NCBI RefSeq assembly: GCF_005117025.1
Contig: NZ_SWCO01000003.1
Span: 62,001 to 126,000 of the forward strand
DNA length: 64,000 nt
DNA from: Alteromonas portus
GTDB taxonomy: Bacteria > Pseudomonadota > Gammaproteobacteria > Enterobacterales > Alteromonadaceae
Direction of reading: 5' to 3'
Shown: piece after piece, positions 8,048 to 18,308 of the stretch
Position numbering within the stretch: position 1 is the first letter of the stretch
How the letters are laid out: each line of letters opens with the position of its first letter
Notes under the pieces: generated by a model
Told to the model about the DNA's origin: nothing
Seen by the model: only the letters and a program-made list of their open reading frames with translations
Databases searched by the model: none
Position numbers and translations under genes: made by a program

Positions 8048-9529
8048 ATGCAATCAACTCAACCACGCCTTTCTTTTTGGCAAATATGGAATGTCAGTTT
8101 TGGTTTTCTAGGTGTTCAATTTGGTTTTGCACTGCAAAACGCAAACGTAAGTCGGATTTTATCTGACTTAGGGGCAGACCTTCATTCGCTATCTTTATTT
8201 TGGCTTGTAGCGCCAATAATGGGGTTAATTGTGCAGCCGATTGTTGGTTCAGCATCTGACAGAACGTGGAATCGATTAGGTCGCCGTCGTCCGTTTATTC
8301 TCGCCGGTGCGATAGCAGCGGTACTGGGCATGATTTTACTGCCTAATGCCCCCATTTTTGTCGCGTTTTTGGCTCCCATGATTATGGGGGCATTAATGGT
8401 TGCGCTGATGGATGCATCGTTTAACGTTTGTTTTCAGCCATTTCGTTCATTGGTGTCAGACATGGTACCGCCGTCACAGCGCAATGTAGGTTACTCAATA
8501 CAGTCGTTATTGATCAATATCGGTGCGGTTATCGGTTCTATTTTACCGTTTGTTCTTACTAATGTTATCGGCCTTGAAAATACGGCACAAATGGGTGAGG
8601 TTGCGCCTTCCGTTATTTGGGCATTCTACATCGGTGCAACGGTTCTACTTGGAACGGTTATTTGGACAGTAATTCGCACCAAAGAATACGCACCAGAGGA
8701 ATACAACCGCTACAAGGGGCTAACTGAAGAGGCGCATTGTAATGACAAAATGCCTAAAGCACCACTTGGGCAACGCTTAAGTGAGTTTTTCACCTTAGTA
8801 AAAGATATGCCAAAGACGATGAAACAACTTGCTGTTGTGCAGTTTTTCTCGTGGTTTGCGCTCTTTATTATGTGGGTGTACACCACGCCTGCGATTACAC
8901 AACATATATGGAATGTTGATAAACAGTGGTTTGACCCCGCTTATATTGCTGCTGCGCCTATGGTGCCAGAGACGATTGTTATGGCCAAAGGTGCTGCTGG
9001 TGACTGGGTAGGCATACTGTTCGCAGCATATTCTGTTTTTGCTGCAATTTTTTCTGTTTTCCTGGCAAAGCTAGCTGACAAGTTTGGTCGCAAAACGGTT
9101 TACGCTTCATCGTTAGCGTTGGGCGGATTAAGCTATGTCAGCTTCTTGCTGTTTCAAGATCTTACTATGGTGAACGTAAACCTGCTCATCACAGAAGTAA
9201 CCGTACCTTTGGGCGCAGTGAAGCTGCTAATTCCAATGGTAGGCGTGGGGATTGCGTGGGCGGCTATTCTTGCGATGCCCTACGCCATGTTAGCCGGCGC
9301 ATTACCCGCGAATAAAACCGGGGTTTATATGGGAATATTTAACTTCACTGTTGCTGCACCGCAAATTGTTTCAGGTCTAACTGCTGGGTGGATCTTAAGT
9401 AGTGTGTTCGATAACGATGCTAAGTACATTATCGTTGTTGCTGGTATTTCTATGCTGATTGGTGCGGTATCGGTTTTCTTTGTTAAAGAGGCGGATAAAC
9501 AAGAACTTGAAACACAGAAGGGGGCATAA
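8048..9529 (+). CDS. MFS sugar:cation symporter, SLC45-like (maltose/maltodextrin)
   Basis: Inner-membrane carrier with about twelve hydrophobic segments over 493 residues. The loop between helices 2 and 3 reads SDRTWNRLGRRRPF, the motif A variant typical of the SLC45/GPH sugar symporters found in proteobacterial mal and suc clusters. The position between a cyclomaltodextrinase and an amylase suggests maltose or short maltodextrin as substrate; this is inference. The stop codon is 1 base before the next start, so the genes are translationally coupled. Confidence 0.88.
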   Translation: MQSTQPRLSFWQIWNVSFGFLGVQFGFALQNANVSRILSDLGADLHSLSLFWLVAPIMGLIVQPIVGSASDRTWNRLGRRRPFILAGAIAAVLGMILLPNAPIFVAFLAPMIMGALMVALMDASFNVCFQPFRSLVSDMVPPSQRNVGYSIQSLLINIGAVIGSILPFVLTNVIGLENTAQMGEVAPSVIWAFYIGATVLLGTVIWTVIRTKEYAPEEYNRYKGLTEEAHCNDKMPKAPLGQRLSEFFTLVKDMPKTMKQLAVVQFFSWFALFIMWVYTTPAITQHIWNVDKQWFDPAYIAAAPMVPETIVMAKGAAGDWVGILFAAYSVFAAIFSVFLAKLADKFGRKTVYASSLALGGLSYVSFLLFQDLTMVNVNLLITEVTVPLGAVKLLIPMVGVGIAWAAILAMPYAMLAGALPANKTGVYMGIFNFTVAAPQIVSGLTAGWILSSVFDNDAKYIIVVAGISMLIGAVSVFFVKEADKQELETQKGA

Positions 9530-9530
9530 C

Positions 9531-11228
9531 ATGTCATTTAATCGAACAGCTATTGCTATATCGTTGGCTGGATTGTTTTGCTCGGCTTGCTCGAGTACGC
9601 ATGTAACTTCATCTAACGATAAACAAGAAAACACCTGGGAGATTGTTGGCACTAGTACACCATTTGCAAGCGAAGCGGTTTACTTTGTCGTAACAGATCG
9701 CTTTGTCGACGGTGACCCCACTAATAATCACGAAGGCCAGGGAGGTGAGCATCCTACCTGGCAATTACCATTAGAGGGCCCTGATGGTAAAAAAGCCTAT
9801 GTGGGTTACATGGGTGGGGATTTGCAAGGCATCCTAAATAACGCGGATTACATCAAAGAAATGGGCTTTACGGCGGTTTGGATGACCCCTGTACACGATA
9901 ATCCAGACTATGCGTTTAATGGCGACGAACCCATTACTTATGGCGGTGCATTTAAAGACGGCGGTAAAACTGGCTATCATGGTTACTGGGCAACAAACTT
10001 CTATAAAGCAGACGAACATTTGGTTAGCACCAATTTAAGCGTGAGCGACTATACTGCGAAAATGCGTCAGCACGGACTCAAGTCTGTATTTGATATTGTG
10101 GCAAATCACGGCACACCAAGTTTCACAATGGAACAGGATTTACCGGGATACGGCGAAATATATGACAGAGATGGAAACTTGGTTGCTGACCATCAAAACC
10201 TAGCGCCTGAAGACCTAGATCCTGAAAACAATCCGCTTCACAGCTTTTTTCACAACTATCCAGACTTAGTCAAGCTTTCTAACTTAGATGATGAGAACCC
10301 CGAAGTACGGGATTACCTTATTAACAGCTATTTGTATTGGATTTCCCAAGGCGCTGATGCATTTAGGATAGATACAATCAGGCATGTGCCACATGCTTTT
10401 TGGCGCGAGGCGTCAGATCGCATTCGCGCGCAAAATCCTGACTTTTTCATGTTTGGCGAAGCGTTTGACTATGAGGCAAACAATATTGCACAGCATACGT
10501 TACCTAAAAACGGAGGCGTTAGCGTATTAGATTTTCCTATGCAGAAGGCCATGGTTAGTGTATTTGAAAAGCCAATAGAAAGTGATTTTGCTGATCTAGA
10601 AAAGGTGCTTTATCTTACGCATGGACCATATAATAACCCCTATGAACTGACCACGTTTTATGATAATCATGATATGGCGCGAATAAATGCCACTGACAAT
10701 GGTTTCATTAACGCGCATAACTGGATGTTTACCGTTCGAGGTATTCCGGTTGTATATATGGGGTCTGAAATTGGTTTCATGCGCGGCACGGCAGAACATG
10801 CCGGTAATCGAAACTACGTGGGCCAGAAACGGTTGGACCAAGCGAAAACACATCCTATACAACAGGCGCTTACAAAAATTGCCAATGTGCGCAAAAATAC
10901 AGTAGCGTTACAGCGGGGCGTACAAGTTAATGTAGAACTAAAAGGCCATCGAGCGTCGTTTTACCGTGTTGTTGACACAAAAGACGCTAAACAGACTGCG
11001 CTCATATTGCTTAATAAAGGTAATTCGCCACAAACCTTTGAGATTGATGATTTTATGCAGATGGGCGAATGGGTAGAGCAATTGTCTGGCCAGACGCAAA
11101 CGGTAGAACAAGGCGATGCTTTAAACGCAACAGTTGCACCAAATAGCGTTCATGTATGGGTGCGCGAAGGTAAGGTAGCTAATAGTGCGTTACTGAATCA
11201 AATCAAACAGCAATTAGCACGTCAATAA
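9531..11228 (+). CDS. GH13 alpha-amylase lipoprotein, last gene of the maltodextrin operon
   Basis: Secreted GH13 enzyme acting on maltodextrin. The start at 9531 (MSFNRTAIAISLAGLFCSAC) has a purine-rich AGAAGGGGG just upstream and gives a signal peptide with a probable lipid-attachment Cys20; the -3 residue is Cys rather than Leu, so Cys17 is an alternative. Catalytic regions: DIVANH 188-193, AFRIDT with nucleophile Asp281, MFGEAF with Glu310, YDNHDM with His380-Asp381. 565 residues. It follows the symporter by one base and is closed by a strong terminator shared with the converging LacI gene. Confidence 0.9.
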   Translation: MSFNRTAIAISLAGLFCSACSSTHVTSSNDKQENTWEIVGTSTPFASEAVYFVVTDRFVDGDPTNNHEGQGGEHPTWQLPLEGPDGKKAYVGYMGGDLQGILNNADYIKEMGFTAVWMTPVHDNPDYAFNGDEPITYGGAFKDGGKTGYHGYWATNFYKADEHLVSTNLSVSDYTAKMRQHGLKSVFDIVANHGTPSFTMEQDLPGYGEIYDRDGNLVADHQNLAPEDLDPENNPLHSFFHNYPDLVKLSNLDDENPEVRDYLINSYLYWISQGADAFRIDTIRHVPHAFWREASDRIRAQNPDFFMFGEAFDYEANNIAQHTLPKNGGVSVLDFPMQKAMVSVFEKPIESDFADLEKVLYLTHGPYNNPYELTTFYDNHDMARINATDNGFINAHNWMFTVRGIPVVYMGSEIGFMRGTAEHAGNRNYVGQKRLDQAKTHPIQQALTKIANVRKNTVALQRGVQVNVELKGHRASFYRVVDTKDAKQTALILLNKGNSPQTFEIDDFMQMGEWVEQLSGQTQTVEQGDALNATVAPNSVHVWVREGKVANSALLNQIKQQLARQ

Positions 11229-11253
11229 AACGGCTTTAAAACAATGATACAAA

Positions 11254-11291
11254 AAGCCCCGGATGTCACTTCAGACGTCCGGGCTTTTTTT
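11254..11291. terminator. Bidirectional terminator between the maltodextrin operon and the LacI gene
   Basis: Stem built from AAAAAGCCCCGGATGTC and GACGTCCGGGCTTTTTT with one bulged C and one G-T pair, loop ACTTCA. It has A and T runs on opposite sides, so it can serve both converging genes. Confidence 0.88.
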
Positions 11292-11334
11292 GATGTACGA
11301 GCTACACAATTAGATGTGAGAGAGTGGCGGACGC

Positions 11335-12366
11335 CTACTCACTGCCACATGACTGCCTAACAATGACATCTGCTGGCATCAAGTAATCCTGAACGTCTTC
11401 ATTATTAATGGCCTTTAATAAGGTATTCACCAATAACTCGCCCGCCAGTTTGGTATTTTGTTGAACAGTAGTAAGCGAGGGTGTGGTGTAGGCCGATACA
11501 GCAATGTTATCGTAGCCTACCACTGCAACATCGTATGGCACATTCACATTAGCCTGACGCAGGGCTCTTAGCACCCCCATTGCAATAAGGTCTGATGCAC
11601 AGACAATTGCTTGGGGTAGCTCACCGCTTTGCAGTAGCGATTTCACTGCTTCAGAGCCAGCATCTTCGGTAGATATTGCGTTTCGCTGAACGCAAGACTC
11701 AGCGAAACCGTGAGAGCGCAATGTTTCATAATATCCGTTAAAGCGCGCTTTGAATTCAGGGGCGTGATCGCCATTGTCGCCAATAAAGGCAAACGATGTT
11801 TTACCCAAACCAATTAAATGTGACGTGATACTTTGGCCACCTTGATAGTTGTCACAGCCGATACTCACACCGGGGTGAGCTTCATCTGGCGCTCCCCAAC
11901 GCACAAAGTGGGTACCCTGAGACTCCAATTGGGCCACTTTAGTTTGGTAATCAGTATAGTCTCCATAACCCAGTAGGATAATACCGTCAGCCTTATTCGA
12001 GTCCTCGTATTCAGCGTGCCAGTCATCTTCTAGATTTTGAAACGATACAAGAAGATCGTAGTTAGCCTGTGCGCACGCACGGGTTATACTTCCAAGCATG
12101 GCGAGGAAAAACGGATTGATCATCGAATCGTCAGAGGTTGGATCTTCAAATAAAAGTAGGGCGATTGTGCTGCTCTTTTGCTTTCTCAAGTTACTCGCGT
12201 TTTTATCCACTTTGTAATTGAGTTCTTTGGCGATACGCTGAACGCGATCACGAGTTTCTTGATTCACCAGTGGACTATTATTTAATGCCCGTGAAACGGT
12301 TGACTGCGAAACCCCTGCCAAATGGGCAATGTCAAAAGAGGTTGCTTTTTCTTTCATAAACACCAT
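11335..12366 (-). CDS. LacI-family transcriptional regulator, probable MalR
   Basis: A helix-turn-helix at residues 8-30 (SFDIAHLAGVSQSTVSRALN) is followed by the hinge helix and a periplasmic-binding-protein-like effector domain; 343 residues, standard. It converges on the maltodextrin operon. Two identical 14-bp LacI-type operators lie before the two GH13 transcription units, so I infer it represses both and is released by maltose or a maltodextrin. No matching operator was seen in its own promoter, so it may not be autoregulated. An alternative start, the ATG three codons inside (MKEKATSF), is equally possible. Confidence 0.87.
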   Translation of the reverse strand: MVFMKEKATSFDIAHLAGVSQSTVSRALNNSPLVNQETRDRVQRIAKELNYKVDKNASNLRKQKSSTIALLLFEDPTSDDSMINPFFLAMLGSITRACAQANYDLLVSFQNLEDDWHAEYEDSNKADGIILLGYGDYTDYQTKVAQLESQGTHFVRWGAPDEAHPGVSIGCDNYQGGQSITSHLIGLGKTSFAFIGDNGDHAPEFKARFNGYYETLRSHGFAESCVQRNAISTEDAGSEAVKSLLQSGELPQAIVCASDLIAMGVLRALRQANVNVPYDVAVVGYDNIAVSAYTTPSLTTVQQNTKLAGELLVNTLLKAINNEDVQDYLMPADVIVRQSCGSE

Positions 12367-12584
12367 GTTTTGCTGCTACGACCTCGTTGTCGCAGAATTA
12401 GAGTAGCATATTTTTGATTTGCCGCGTGCTTTTTGAAGCATAGGCGATTAAAAGCCAACTAAAGTTAACAAATCGTTATATTCTGCTCATAGTTTTTTGT
12501 ACTCGCAGACGAGTGCCTTGTCTGTGTTAACCATGGATCGCTCTTAATTCAACCACTTGTCAGGCTTCTTTTAATAAAACATGG

Positions 12585-12611
12585 TTGAAGTAATTGCGAG
12601 AGTGTTATACT
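12585..12611 (+). promoter_or_regulatory. Predicted glnS promoter
   Basis: TTGAAG (12585-12590) and TATACT (12606-12611) with a 15-base spacer, 43 bases before the glnS start codon. The spacer is short of the optimal 17, so the match is moderate. Confidence 0.5.
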
Positions 12612-12654
12612 CAGCGAGATTTTGAAATATTACGTGTATAAGGGGAACAAGCGA

Positions 12655-14322
12655 ATGGCCGAGACTGAACACCGTCCGACCAATTTTATCCGTCAGATTA
12701 TTGATAAAGACCTGGCTAATGGTCTACATGACGCTATCAAAACTCGGTTCCCACCAGAGCCGAATGGCTTTTTACACATAGGTCATGCCAAGTCTATTTG
12801 CTTGAATTTCGGTATTGCACAAGATTACATGGGCACGTGTAATCTGCGCTTTGACGATACTAACCCTGCAAAAGAAGACATTACCTTTGTTAATTCCATT
12901 AAAGAAGACGTGCAATGGCTTGGCTTTACGTGGGACAAAGAGGCACGCTACTCATCGAATTACTTTGATCAGCTTCACGCATACGCTGTTGAACTTATTG
13001 AAAAAGGCTTAGCCTATGTAGATTTTTCTGCGCAAGAGGTTATGCGCGAAATGCGTGGTACGCTTAAAGAACCGGGTAAAAACAGCCCTTATCGCGATAC
13101 AGACGTAGAAACAAACCTTAATGAGTTTGCTAAAATGACGGCTGGCGAATACAAAGAAGGTGAGTGCAGTCTGCGTGCAAAGATTGATATGGCATCACCG
13201 TTCATGTGTATGCGTGACCCGGTAATTTATCGCGTTAAGCACGCTCACCACCATCAAACTGGTGATAAGTGGTGCGTGTATCCAATGTACGATTTTACGC
13301 ATTGTATTTCTGATGCCATCGAGGGAATTACCCATTCGCTTTGTACACTAGAGTTTCAAGATAACCGTCGTCTTTATGATTGGGTTATCGAAAACATCTC
13401 TATCGACTGCACGCCACGTCAGTACGAGTTCTCTCGCCTAAATCTAGAATATACGGTACTAAGTAAACGCCGCCTTATTCAACTGGTTGAAGAGAACCAC
13501 GTGAGTGGTTGGGATGACCCACGCATGCCTACGATTGCCGGTTTACGCCGCCGCGGTTATACACCTGGCTCTATCGTCGAGTTTTGTAAGCGTATTGGTG
13601 TGACCAAGATGGACAACATGGTTGAAATGTCCATGCTTGAAGCTTGTATTCGCGACGATTTAAACGCAAATGCACCACGTGCTATGGCCGTACTTGACCC
13701 AATTAAACTGGTCATCGAAAATTACGAAGAAGGTCAGACTGAAACACTGGTCGCGCCTAATCATCCTAACGATGAAACTATGGGTACGCGTAACATCGGC
13801 TTTAGTCGCGAAGTATATATAGAGGCTGAAGATTTTCGCGAGTCGGCGAATAAAAAGTTCAAGCGTTTGGTGCTTGATAAAGAAGTTCGTCTTCGCAATG
13901 CCTATGTTGTGAAGGCTAATCGCGTTGAGAAAGATGAAAGCGGTAATGTCACTACCGTTTACTGTACGTATGACCCTGATACGCTTGGTAAAGATCCGGC
14001 TGATGGCCGCAAAGTCAAAGGCGTTATTCACTGGGTCGATGCAGCAACCGCGCAGGCAGCGGAATTTAGACTGTATGACCGTTTGTTTAATGTGCCTAAT
14101 CCGGCGGCAGAAGAAAACTTCACTGATGCGATTAATCCTGACTCATTAGAAGTTAAACAAGGCTGGGTTGAAGCGGGTTTGGCGAACAATGTTCCTGAAG
14201 TAGGGGCATGGCAGTTTGAACGCACCGGTTACTTCTGTGTAGACAAAGACAGCACAGAAGACAAGCCAGTGTTCAACCGTACCGTAGGCCTAAGAGACAC
14301 ATGGGCAAAAATGGGCGAGTAA
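12655..14322 (+). CDS. glnS: Glutaminyl-tRNA synthetase
   Basis: Class I aminoacyl-tRNA synthetase charging tRNA-Gln with glutamine in the cytoplasm. The first signature [17 protein letters not shown] holds HIGH at residues 41-44; the KMSKS-loop equivalent VLSKRRL is at 268-274; the C-terminal beta-barrel anticodon-binding domain follows from about 340. 555 residues, as in E. coli. The start at 12655 has AAGGGGAA about 8 bases before it; a longer in-frame start at 12622 lies too near the predicted promoter. A palindromic terminator follows. Confidence 0.98.
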   Translation: MAETEHRPTNFIRQIIDKDLANGLHDAIKTRFPPEPNGFLHIGHAKSICLNFGIAQDYMGTCNLRFDDTNPAKEDITFVNSIKEDVQWLGFTWDKEARYSSNYFDQLHAYAVELIEKGLAYVDFSAQEVMREMRGTLKEPGKNSPYRDTDVETNLNEFAKMTAGEYKEGECSLRAKIDMASPFMCMRDPVIYRVKHAHHHQTGDKWCVYPMYDFTHCISDAIEGITHSLCTLEFQDNRRLYDWVIENISIDCTPRQYEFSRLNLEYTVLSKRRLIQLVEENHVSGWDDPRMPTIAGLRRRGYTPGSIVEFCKRIGVTKMDNMVEMSMLEACIRDDLNANAPRAMAVLDPIKLVIENYEEGQTETLVAPNHPNDETMGTRNIGFSREVYIEAEDFRESANKKFKRLVLDKEVRLRNAYVVKANRVEKDESGNVTTVYCTYDPDTLGKDPADGRKVKGVIHWVDAATAQAAEFRLYDRLFNVPNPAAEENFTDAINPDSLEVKQGWVEAGLANNVPEVGAWQFERTGYFCVDKDSTEDKPVFNRTVGLRDTWAKMGE

Positions 14323-14356
14323 ACACTGTCCTTTAATATGTTTTATTTATAAATTA

Positions 14357-14389
14357 AAAAACCGCTTAAGTGCACTTAAGCGGTTTTTT
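14357..14389. terminator. Bidirectional terminator of glnS and the SDR gene
   Basis: A fully palindromic core, ACCGCTTAAG TGCA CTTAAGCGGT, flanked by A and T runs, between converging genes. Confidence 0.92.
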
Positions 14390-14417
14390 GTTTCATGCTC
14401 AAAGTAGATAACATTAA

Positions 14418-15161
14418 CTACTTTGGCTGGCAATCAAGCGATTGACCGTTTACTGCTTTGCTGTCCTCACCCATTAAATATAGATACATAGGCATAATAT
14501 CTTCTGGGGTTTTCAATGTGTCAGGGTTCTCCGCAGGAAAAGCCTGTGCTCGCATGTGGGTGCGTGTGCCACCCGGATTGATACAGTTAAAGCGCAATGT
14601 TTTGTTCTGATATTCATCAGCAAGCGTTTGCATAACACCTTCTGTTGCGAACTTAGAAACCGCATATGTTCCCCAGAACGCACGACCTTTTCTGCCTACA
14701 CTCGATGTAGTGAATATAATTGACGCATTGTTGGCTTTTTCTAACGCAGGAATAAGCGCTTGTGTCATAAAGACCATGCCATTAAGGTTAATCTGCATCA
14801 CGTCTTGCCACTCTTGCGCATCAATATCTTTAAATGCGCTTAGATGGCCTAAAATGCTGGCATTGTGCAGTACACCATCTAATCGACCAAACTGGTCAAT
14901 TATGGTTTGCGTCATTTGCTGATAATGAGAGGGCGTTGCGCCTTTAATATCTAAAGGAACAATGGCGGGTTCCTGACCACCTGCGGCGACGATATCGTCA
15001 TACACCGCTTCAAGTTTAGACACAGTGCGGCCCAACAAAATACAGATAGCGCCATGTGCAGCATACGTTTTTGCAGCTTGTGCACCAATCCCATCGCCAG
15101 CACCGGTGATAAGAATAACTTTATCGCGTAATAAATTCGCTGGTGCGTTGTAATCGTTCAT
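14418..15161 (-). CDS. YciK-like short-chain dehydrogenase
   Basis: NAD(P)-dependent short-chain dehydrogenase/reductase of the YciK type. Cofactor motif TGAGDGIG at 19-26, NAS at 100-102, catalytic Ser near 153, Tyr166 and Lys170 in YAVSK. 247 residues. The C-terminal stretch NPGGTRTHMRAQAFP and the pattern of YciK homologues are recognisable; the physiological substrate of YciK is not established. Monocistronic, converging on glnS. Confidence 0.85.
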   Translation of the reverse strand: MNDYNAPANLLRDKVILITGAGDGIGAQAAKTYAAHGAICILLGRTVSKLEAVYDDIVAAGGQEPAIVPLDIKGATPSHYQQMTQTIIDQFGRLDGVLHNASILGHLSAFKDIDAQEWQDVMQINLNGMVFMTQALIPALEKANNASIIFTTSSVGRKGRAFWGTYAVSKFATEGVMQTLADEYQNKTLRFNCINPGGTRTHMRAQAFPAENPDTLKTPEDIMPMYLYLMGEDSKAVNGQSLDCQPK

Positions 15162-15481
15162 TATCTTCCTTTAAAAGGTTAGTTTTTATCGCAGTGATTA
15201 GGGCCTGTAGACCCAATTAAACTTAAGACCCCTGATCATACTCAGCCTGACTCACAAGTAAAACAATGAATGAAAAATTCTTCAAACGTAAAAAAAGTTA
15301 ACAAAAGTAGTTAACAAAACTTTGCAAAGTTGCAACAAAGTCAATAAGATTGAGGAAGATACAACTGGTCTAACATGTTTAAAACTATCAACTACGCCTG
15401 TAAAGTCAGCGTAGACCAAGCTACTTTTAATAGAGTTAAGTTTTAGACACAGAATAACAACAATGCTTGTAGGGAGTAGAG
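15162..15481. other. Divergent promoter region of the SDR and VolA-like lipase genes
   Basis: No gene is seen. The region holds a perfect 14-bp palindrome, AACTTTGCAAAGTT, at 15318-15331, next to two copies of GTTAACAAAA. These could be operator elements of the lipase gene, but no regulator can be assigned. Confidence 0.45.
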
Positions 15482-18079
15482 ATGAGAAAACTCGTATTAA
15501 GTTCCAGTGTGGCCCTTGCGCTGGGTCTAGCAGGCTGTGGTGGCTCCGATGAAACCCTTTCCGACATTCAGGCCGAAACAGAAGTCCAAACACCATTTTC
15601 ACGAATTGTTTTTGACCCAGCTGCTGGGGATCTGAACATTCCTAATGACCTTCTAATGCTTCCGGGCGATGATGGTTTCTTTGATTACACACTCAATATT
15701 CCGGTCGATGATCCTACAGATTTTGCTGACCCTCAAAACGCACTTAATGTGTTAGACGGTTGGTCTACTCAACATCCGTTTGTTATTAACATCGAAACTC
15801 CTGTCGGCGTATCGCTGGACGAAAGTTCATTAGCCTCTGGTGTTTTGTTGTTTGAGGCGACGTTAGGCCTTGACCAGAGCGATCCTGACTGTGCGCAGGT
15901 TACGACACCATCTGCAGGCTGTAAGCTTGGTGAACAACTCACCTTTGGTGTTGATTACGTACTCAGCCTTGCTGATAGCAACACAATCACGTTTGTTCCT
16001 CTTAAGCCGCTAAAAGCAGCTCAAGGCTATATGTTAGTAATGACCACTGATTTGAAAGACTCATCTGGCAAGTCGGTTCAAGGATCAACTACTTGGGACT
16101 CGGTAAGGCAAGACATCAGCACCAATCCACTATCGAGCGATGCACAGCTTCAGCTTCAAGGCTTAGTAAATTCATTAGTAAACCCTGTGCTAGGTGCTGG
16201 TTTCGACCGTGAAGACATTACCTATGTTTCTGCTTTTACCACCCAGTCTATCGCTAACTCGCTTGATACCATTAAAAAGGTGATGATTAGCACCTTTGCA
16301 CAATTAGCAGCTGCTGGCGACCCATCTGCGCCGACAGCGCTACCAGCAATCACCGTTAGTGATGTGTCTGCTGCGCCAAACGCAATGGAAGCCTTAGGCC
16401 TTGTGAATTCGACTGTGGTTGCGGGAGCGGTTGAGTTAGGCAAACAAGGTCTACCAGAGAACGTTCAAGCGGCAATTGATGCGACTGACTTTAGTTTACT
16501 TGAAACTTGTGCAGGTCTAGCCGGCACGGCGTCGGGTCAGCTAGCTGCTCAGTGGGGGGCGTTAAATGAGTTTGCTGTTGGCGTGTCTACAGGCATTTTA
16601 GCGCAAGCTGGTCCATTCTGTGCTGCACAACGTTATGAAGGTAATATTGCATTGCCATACTTCCTGGGCGTACCGAGTGCTGAAAATCCATTAGCGCCAG
16701 TAAATGACTTCTGGAAAGCGGCCTGTGATAGCGGCATCGTATTAGCTAGTGCGTCGCAAGAAGTGCTTGCAGATGCAGAACCAGGTCCAAATGCTCAATT
16801 ATGTAGTTCGCTAGGTCTTGCTGATGTTCGCATTAACGGCGAAATGTTAGATAGCGCTAGAAACATCACTAAGTTCAATCCATACCCTCAGCCGACTGGC
16901 GGAAACATGGGTACGGAAAGCTTAGACGTTCAGGTAACGATCCCCGACCCGGCTATCGCAGGGGCGTTGGGCTTCCCAATTAGTATGCCAGAAGCAGGGT
17001 GGCCTGTCGTTATTTTAGCGCACGGTATTACCAGTCAAAAAGAAGATATGCTTGCCATCACAGGTACGCTTTCGCTTGCTGGTATTGCGTCTGTGGCAAT
17101 CGATCAACCAATACATGGTAGCCGCGGTTTTGACCTAAACGGCGATGGTACAGACGAGTTAAATGCAACGACCGTTAGTGCTACGCACTATATGAACCTT
17201 GCTAGCCTGCCAACTGCTCGTGATAACTTACGTCAAAGTGTGTCGGATTTGCTTGGCTTGCGTTTAGGGCTTAATGCTGTGGTCGATACAACTGCGGCGC
17301 AAAATGTTAAGTTCGATATGTCTCGTGTGTCTATCATGGGCGTTTCCTTAGGTGCGATTACAGGTGGTAATTTTGCATCGCTTGCAAACACATCAATGGG
17401 CGGCGACCTTGCTGCGCTAGATGGCATGTTTGCGGTCAGACAAGCATCGCTTGAATCTCCTGGGGGCGGCGTAGCACAATTCTTACTAGAGTCTGCGGCA
17501 TTCGGTCCGCTAATTAAGGGTCTATTGCTTTCACAAGCTTCAGAAGACTTTGTTGCTCTACTAAATCAGCTGTATGAGACAACAGATGTTAGCGAAGAGC
17601 AGTTAGCTGCAGCGGTAGCTATTTTCGAAGACAATCTAACGGCTGAGCAAGCTGCCGAAGTTAACGCAGTATTTGCAGAGTTTGCTTTTGCTGCGCAAAC
17701 AGTGATGGATGCGGGTGATCCGACTAACTACGCGCAAACACTGGGTAGCAACACGCCTGTTCATATGATGACGGTAGTGGGTGACGGTAGTGATGAAAAC
17801 CTGCCTGACCAAGTTATTCCAATTTCAACGGCGCTGCCTCTGTCAGGCCAGCTACCATTGGCAGCTACCATTGGCTTAGAACAAGTCACCACAACTCAAG
17901 GACCTGTTGCTGATCCAATTAGCGGTATCGTGCAGTTCAATAGTGGCGCGCATGCTTCTAGCCTTAGCCCAGCAGCAAGCGCAGCAGTAACAACTGAAAT
18001 GCAAAAAGAAGTGGCAGGCTATATTGCGTCCGATGCGCTTATGCTGCCAATTTCTGATGAAAGTGTTGTAGCGAACTAG
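15482..18079 (+). CDS. VolA/Pla-1 family extracellular lipase, lipoprotein
   Basis: Large alpha/beta-hydrolase lipoprotein like the surface lysophospholipase VolA of Vibrio and the Pla-1/cef lipases. The signal peptide ends in LGLAGC with Cys19. The N-terminal region (FDPAAGDLNIPNDLLM) is typical of the family; the oxyanion region VVILAHGITSQKEDM precedes the nucleophile elbow IMGVSLGAITG with Ser622. 865 residues. Probably exposed on the outer membrane and used to release fatty acids from exogenous lipids; this is from the family. GGGAGTAGAG precedes the ATG. Followed by its own terminator and by a second large lipoprotein enzyme. Confidence 0.9.
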   Translation: MRKLVLSSSVALALGLAGCGGSDETLSDIQAETEVQTPFSRIVFDPAAGDLNIPNDLLMLPGDDGFFDYTLNIPVDDPTDFADPQNALNVLDGWSTQHPFVINIETPVGVSLDESSLASGVLLFEATLGLDQSDPDCAQVTTPSAGCKLGEQLTFGVDYVLSLADSNTITFVPLKPLKAAQGYMLVMTTDLKDSSGKSVQGSTTWDSVRQDISTNPLSSDAQLQLQGLVNSLVNPVLGAGFDREDITYVSAFTTQSIANSLDTIKKVMISTFAQLAAAGDPSAPTALPAITVSDVSAAPNAMEALGLVNSTVVAGAVELGKQGLPENVQAAIDATDFSLLETCAGLAGTASGQLAAQWGALNEFAVGVSTGILAQAGPFCAAQRYEGNIALPYFLGVPSAENPLAPVNDFWKAACDSGIVLASASQEVLADAEPGPNAQLCSSLGLADVRINGEMLDSARNITKFNPYPQPTGGNMGTESLDVQVTIPDPAIAGALGFPISMPEAGWPVVILAHGITSQKEDMLAITGTLSLAGIASVAIDQPIHGSRGFDLNGDGTDELNATTVSATHYMNLASLPTARDNLRQSVSDLLGLRLGLNAVVDTTAAQNVKFDMSRVSIMGVSLGAITGGNFASLANTSMGGDLAALDGMFAVRQASLESPGGGVAQFLLESAAFGPLIKGLLLSQASEDFVALLNQLYETTDVSEEQLAAAVAIFEDNLTAEQAAEVNAVFAEFAFAAQTVMDAGDPTNYAQTLGSNTPVHMMTVVGDGSDENLPDQVIPISTALPLSGQLPLAATIGLEQVTTTQGPVADPISGIVQFNSGAHASSLSPAASAAVTTEMQKEVAGYIASDALMLPISDESVVAN

Positions 18080-18127
18080 TTCGCAAAACAGATGCAGTGT
18101 TACAACTGCTTACATTTTACTTGACCT

Positions 18128-18153
18128 AAGCCGGCGTAAAAGCCGGCTTTTTT
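18128..18153 (+). terminator. Rho-independent terminator of the lipase gene
   Basis: Stem AAGCCGGC / GCCGGCTT with loop GTAAAA, then a T tract. Confidence 0.9.
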
Positions 18154-18308
18154 GTCTTTAAAAGTAGAATGTTATTTGTATGTTTTTTAATGTTAATGTA
18201 GTGTGAATTTGGTCCGATGAGTTTTTGAACGAAGACAATTAACTCCTCAAAAAGAGAGTGAAGTGGAAGCCATCGACCTTACTCATTCATCATTAGGGAA
18301 CATTTGCG

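Noticed and set aside
9395-9652. Minus-strand ORF across the symporter/amylase junction
   Set aside because: A shadow of two well-supported coupled genes on the other strand.
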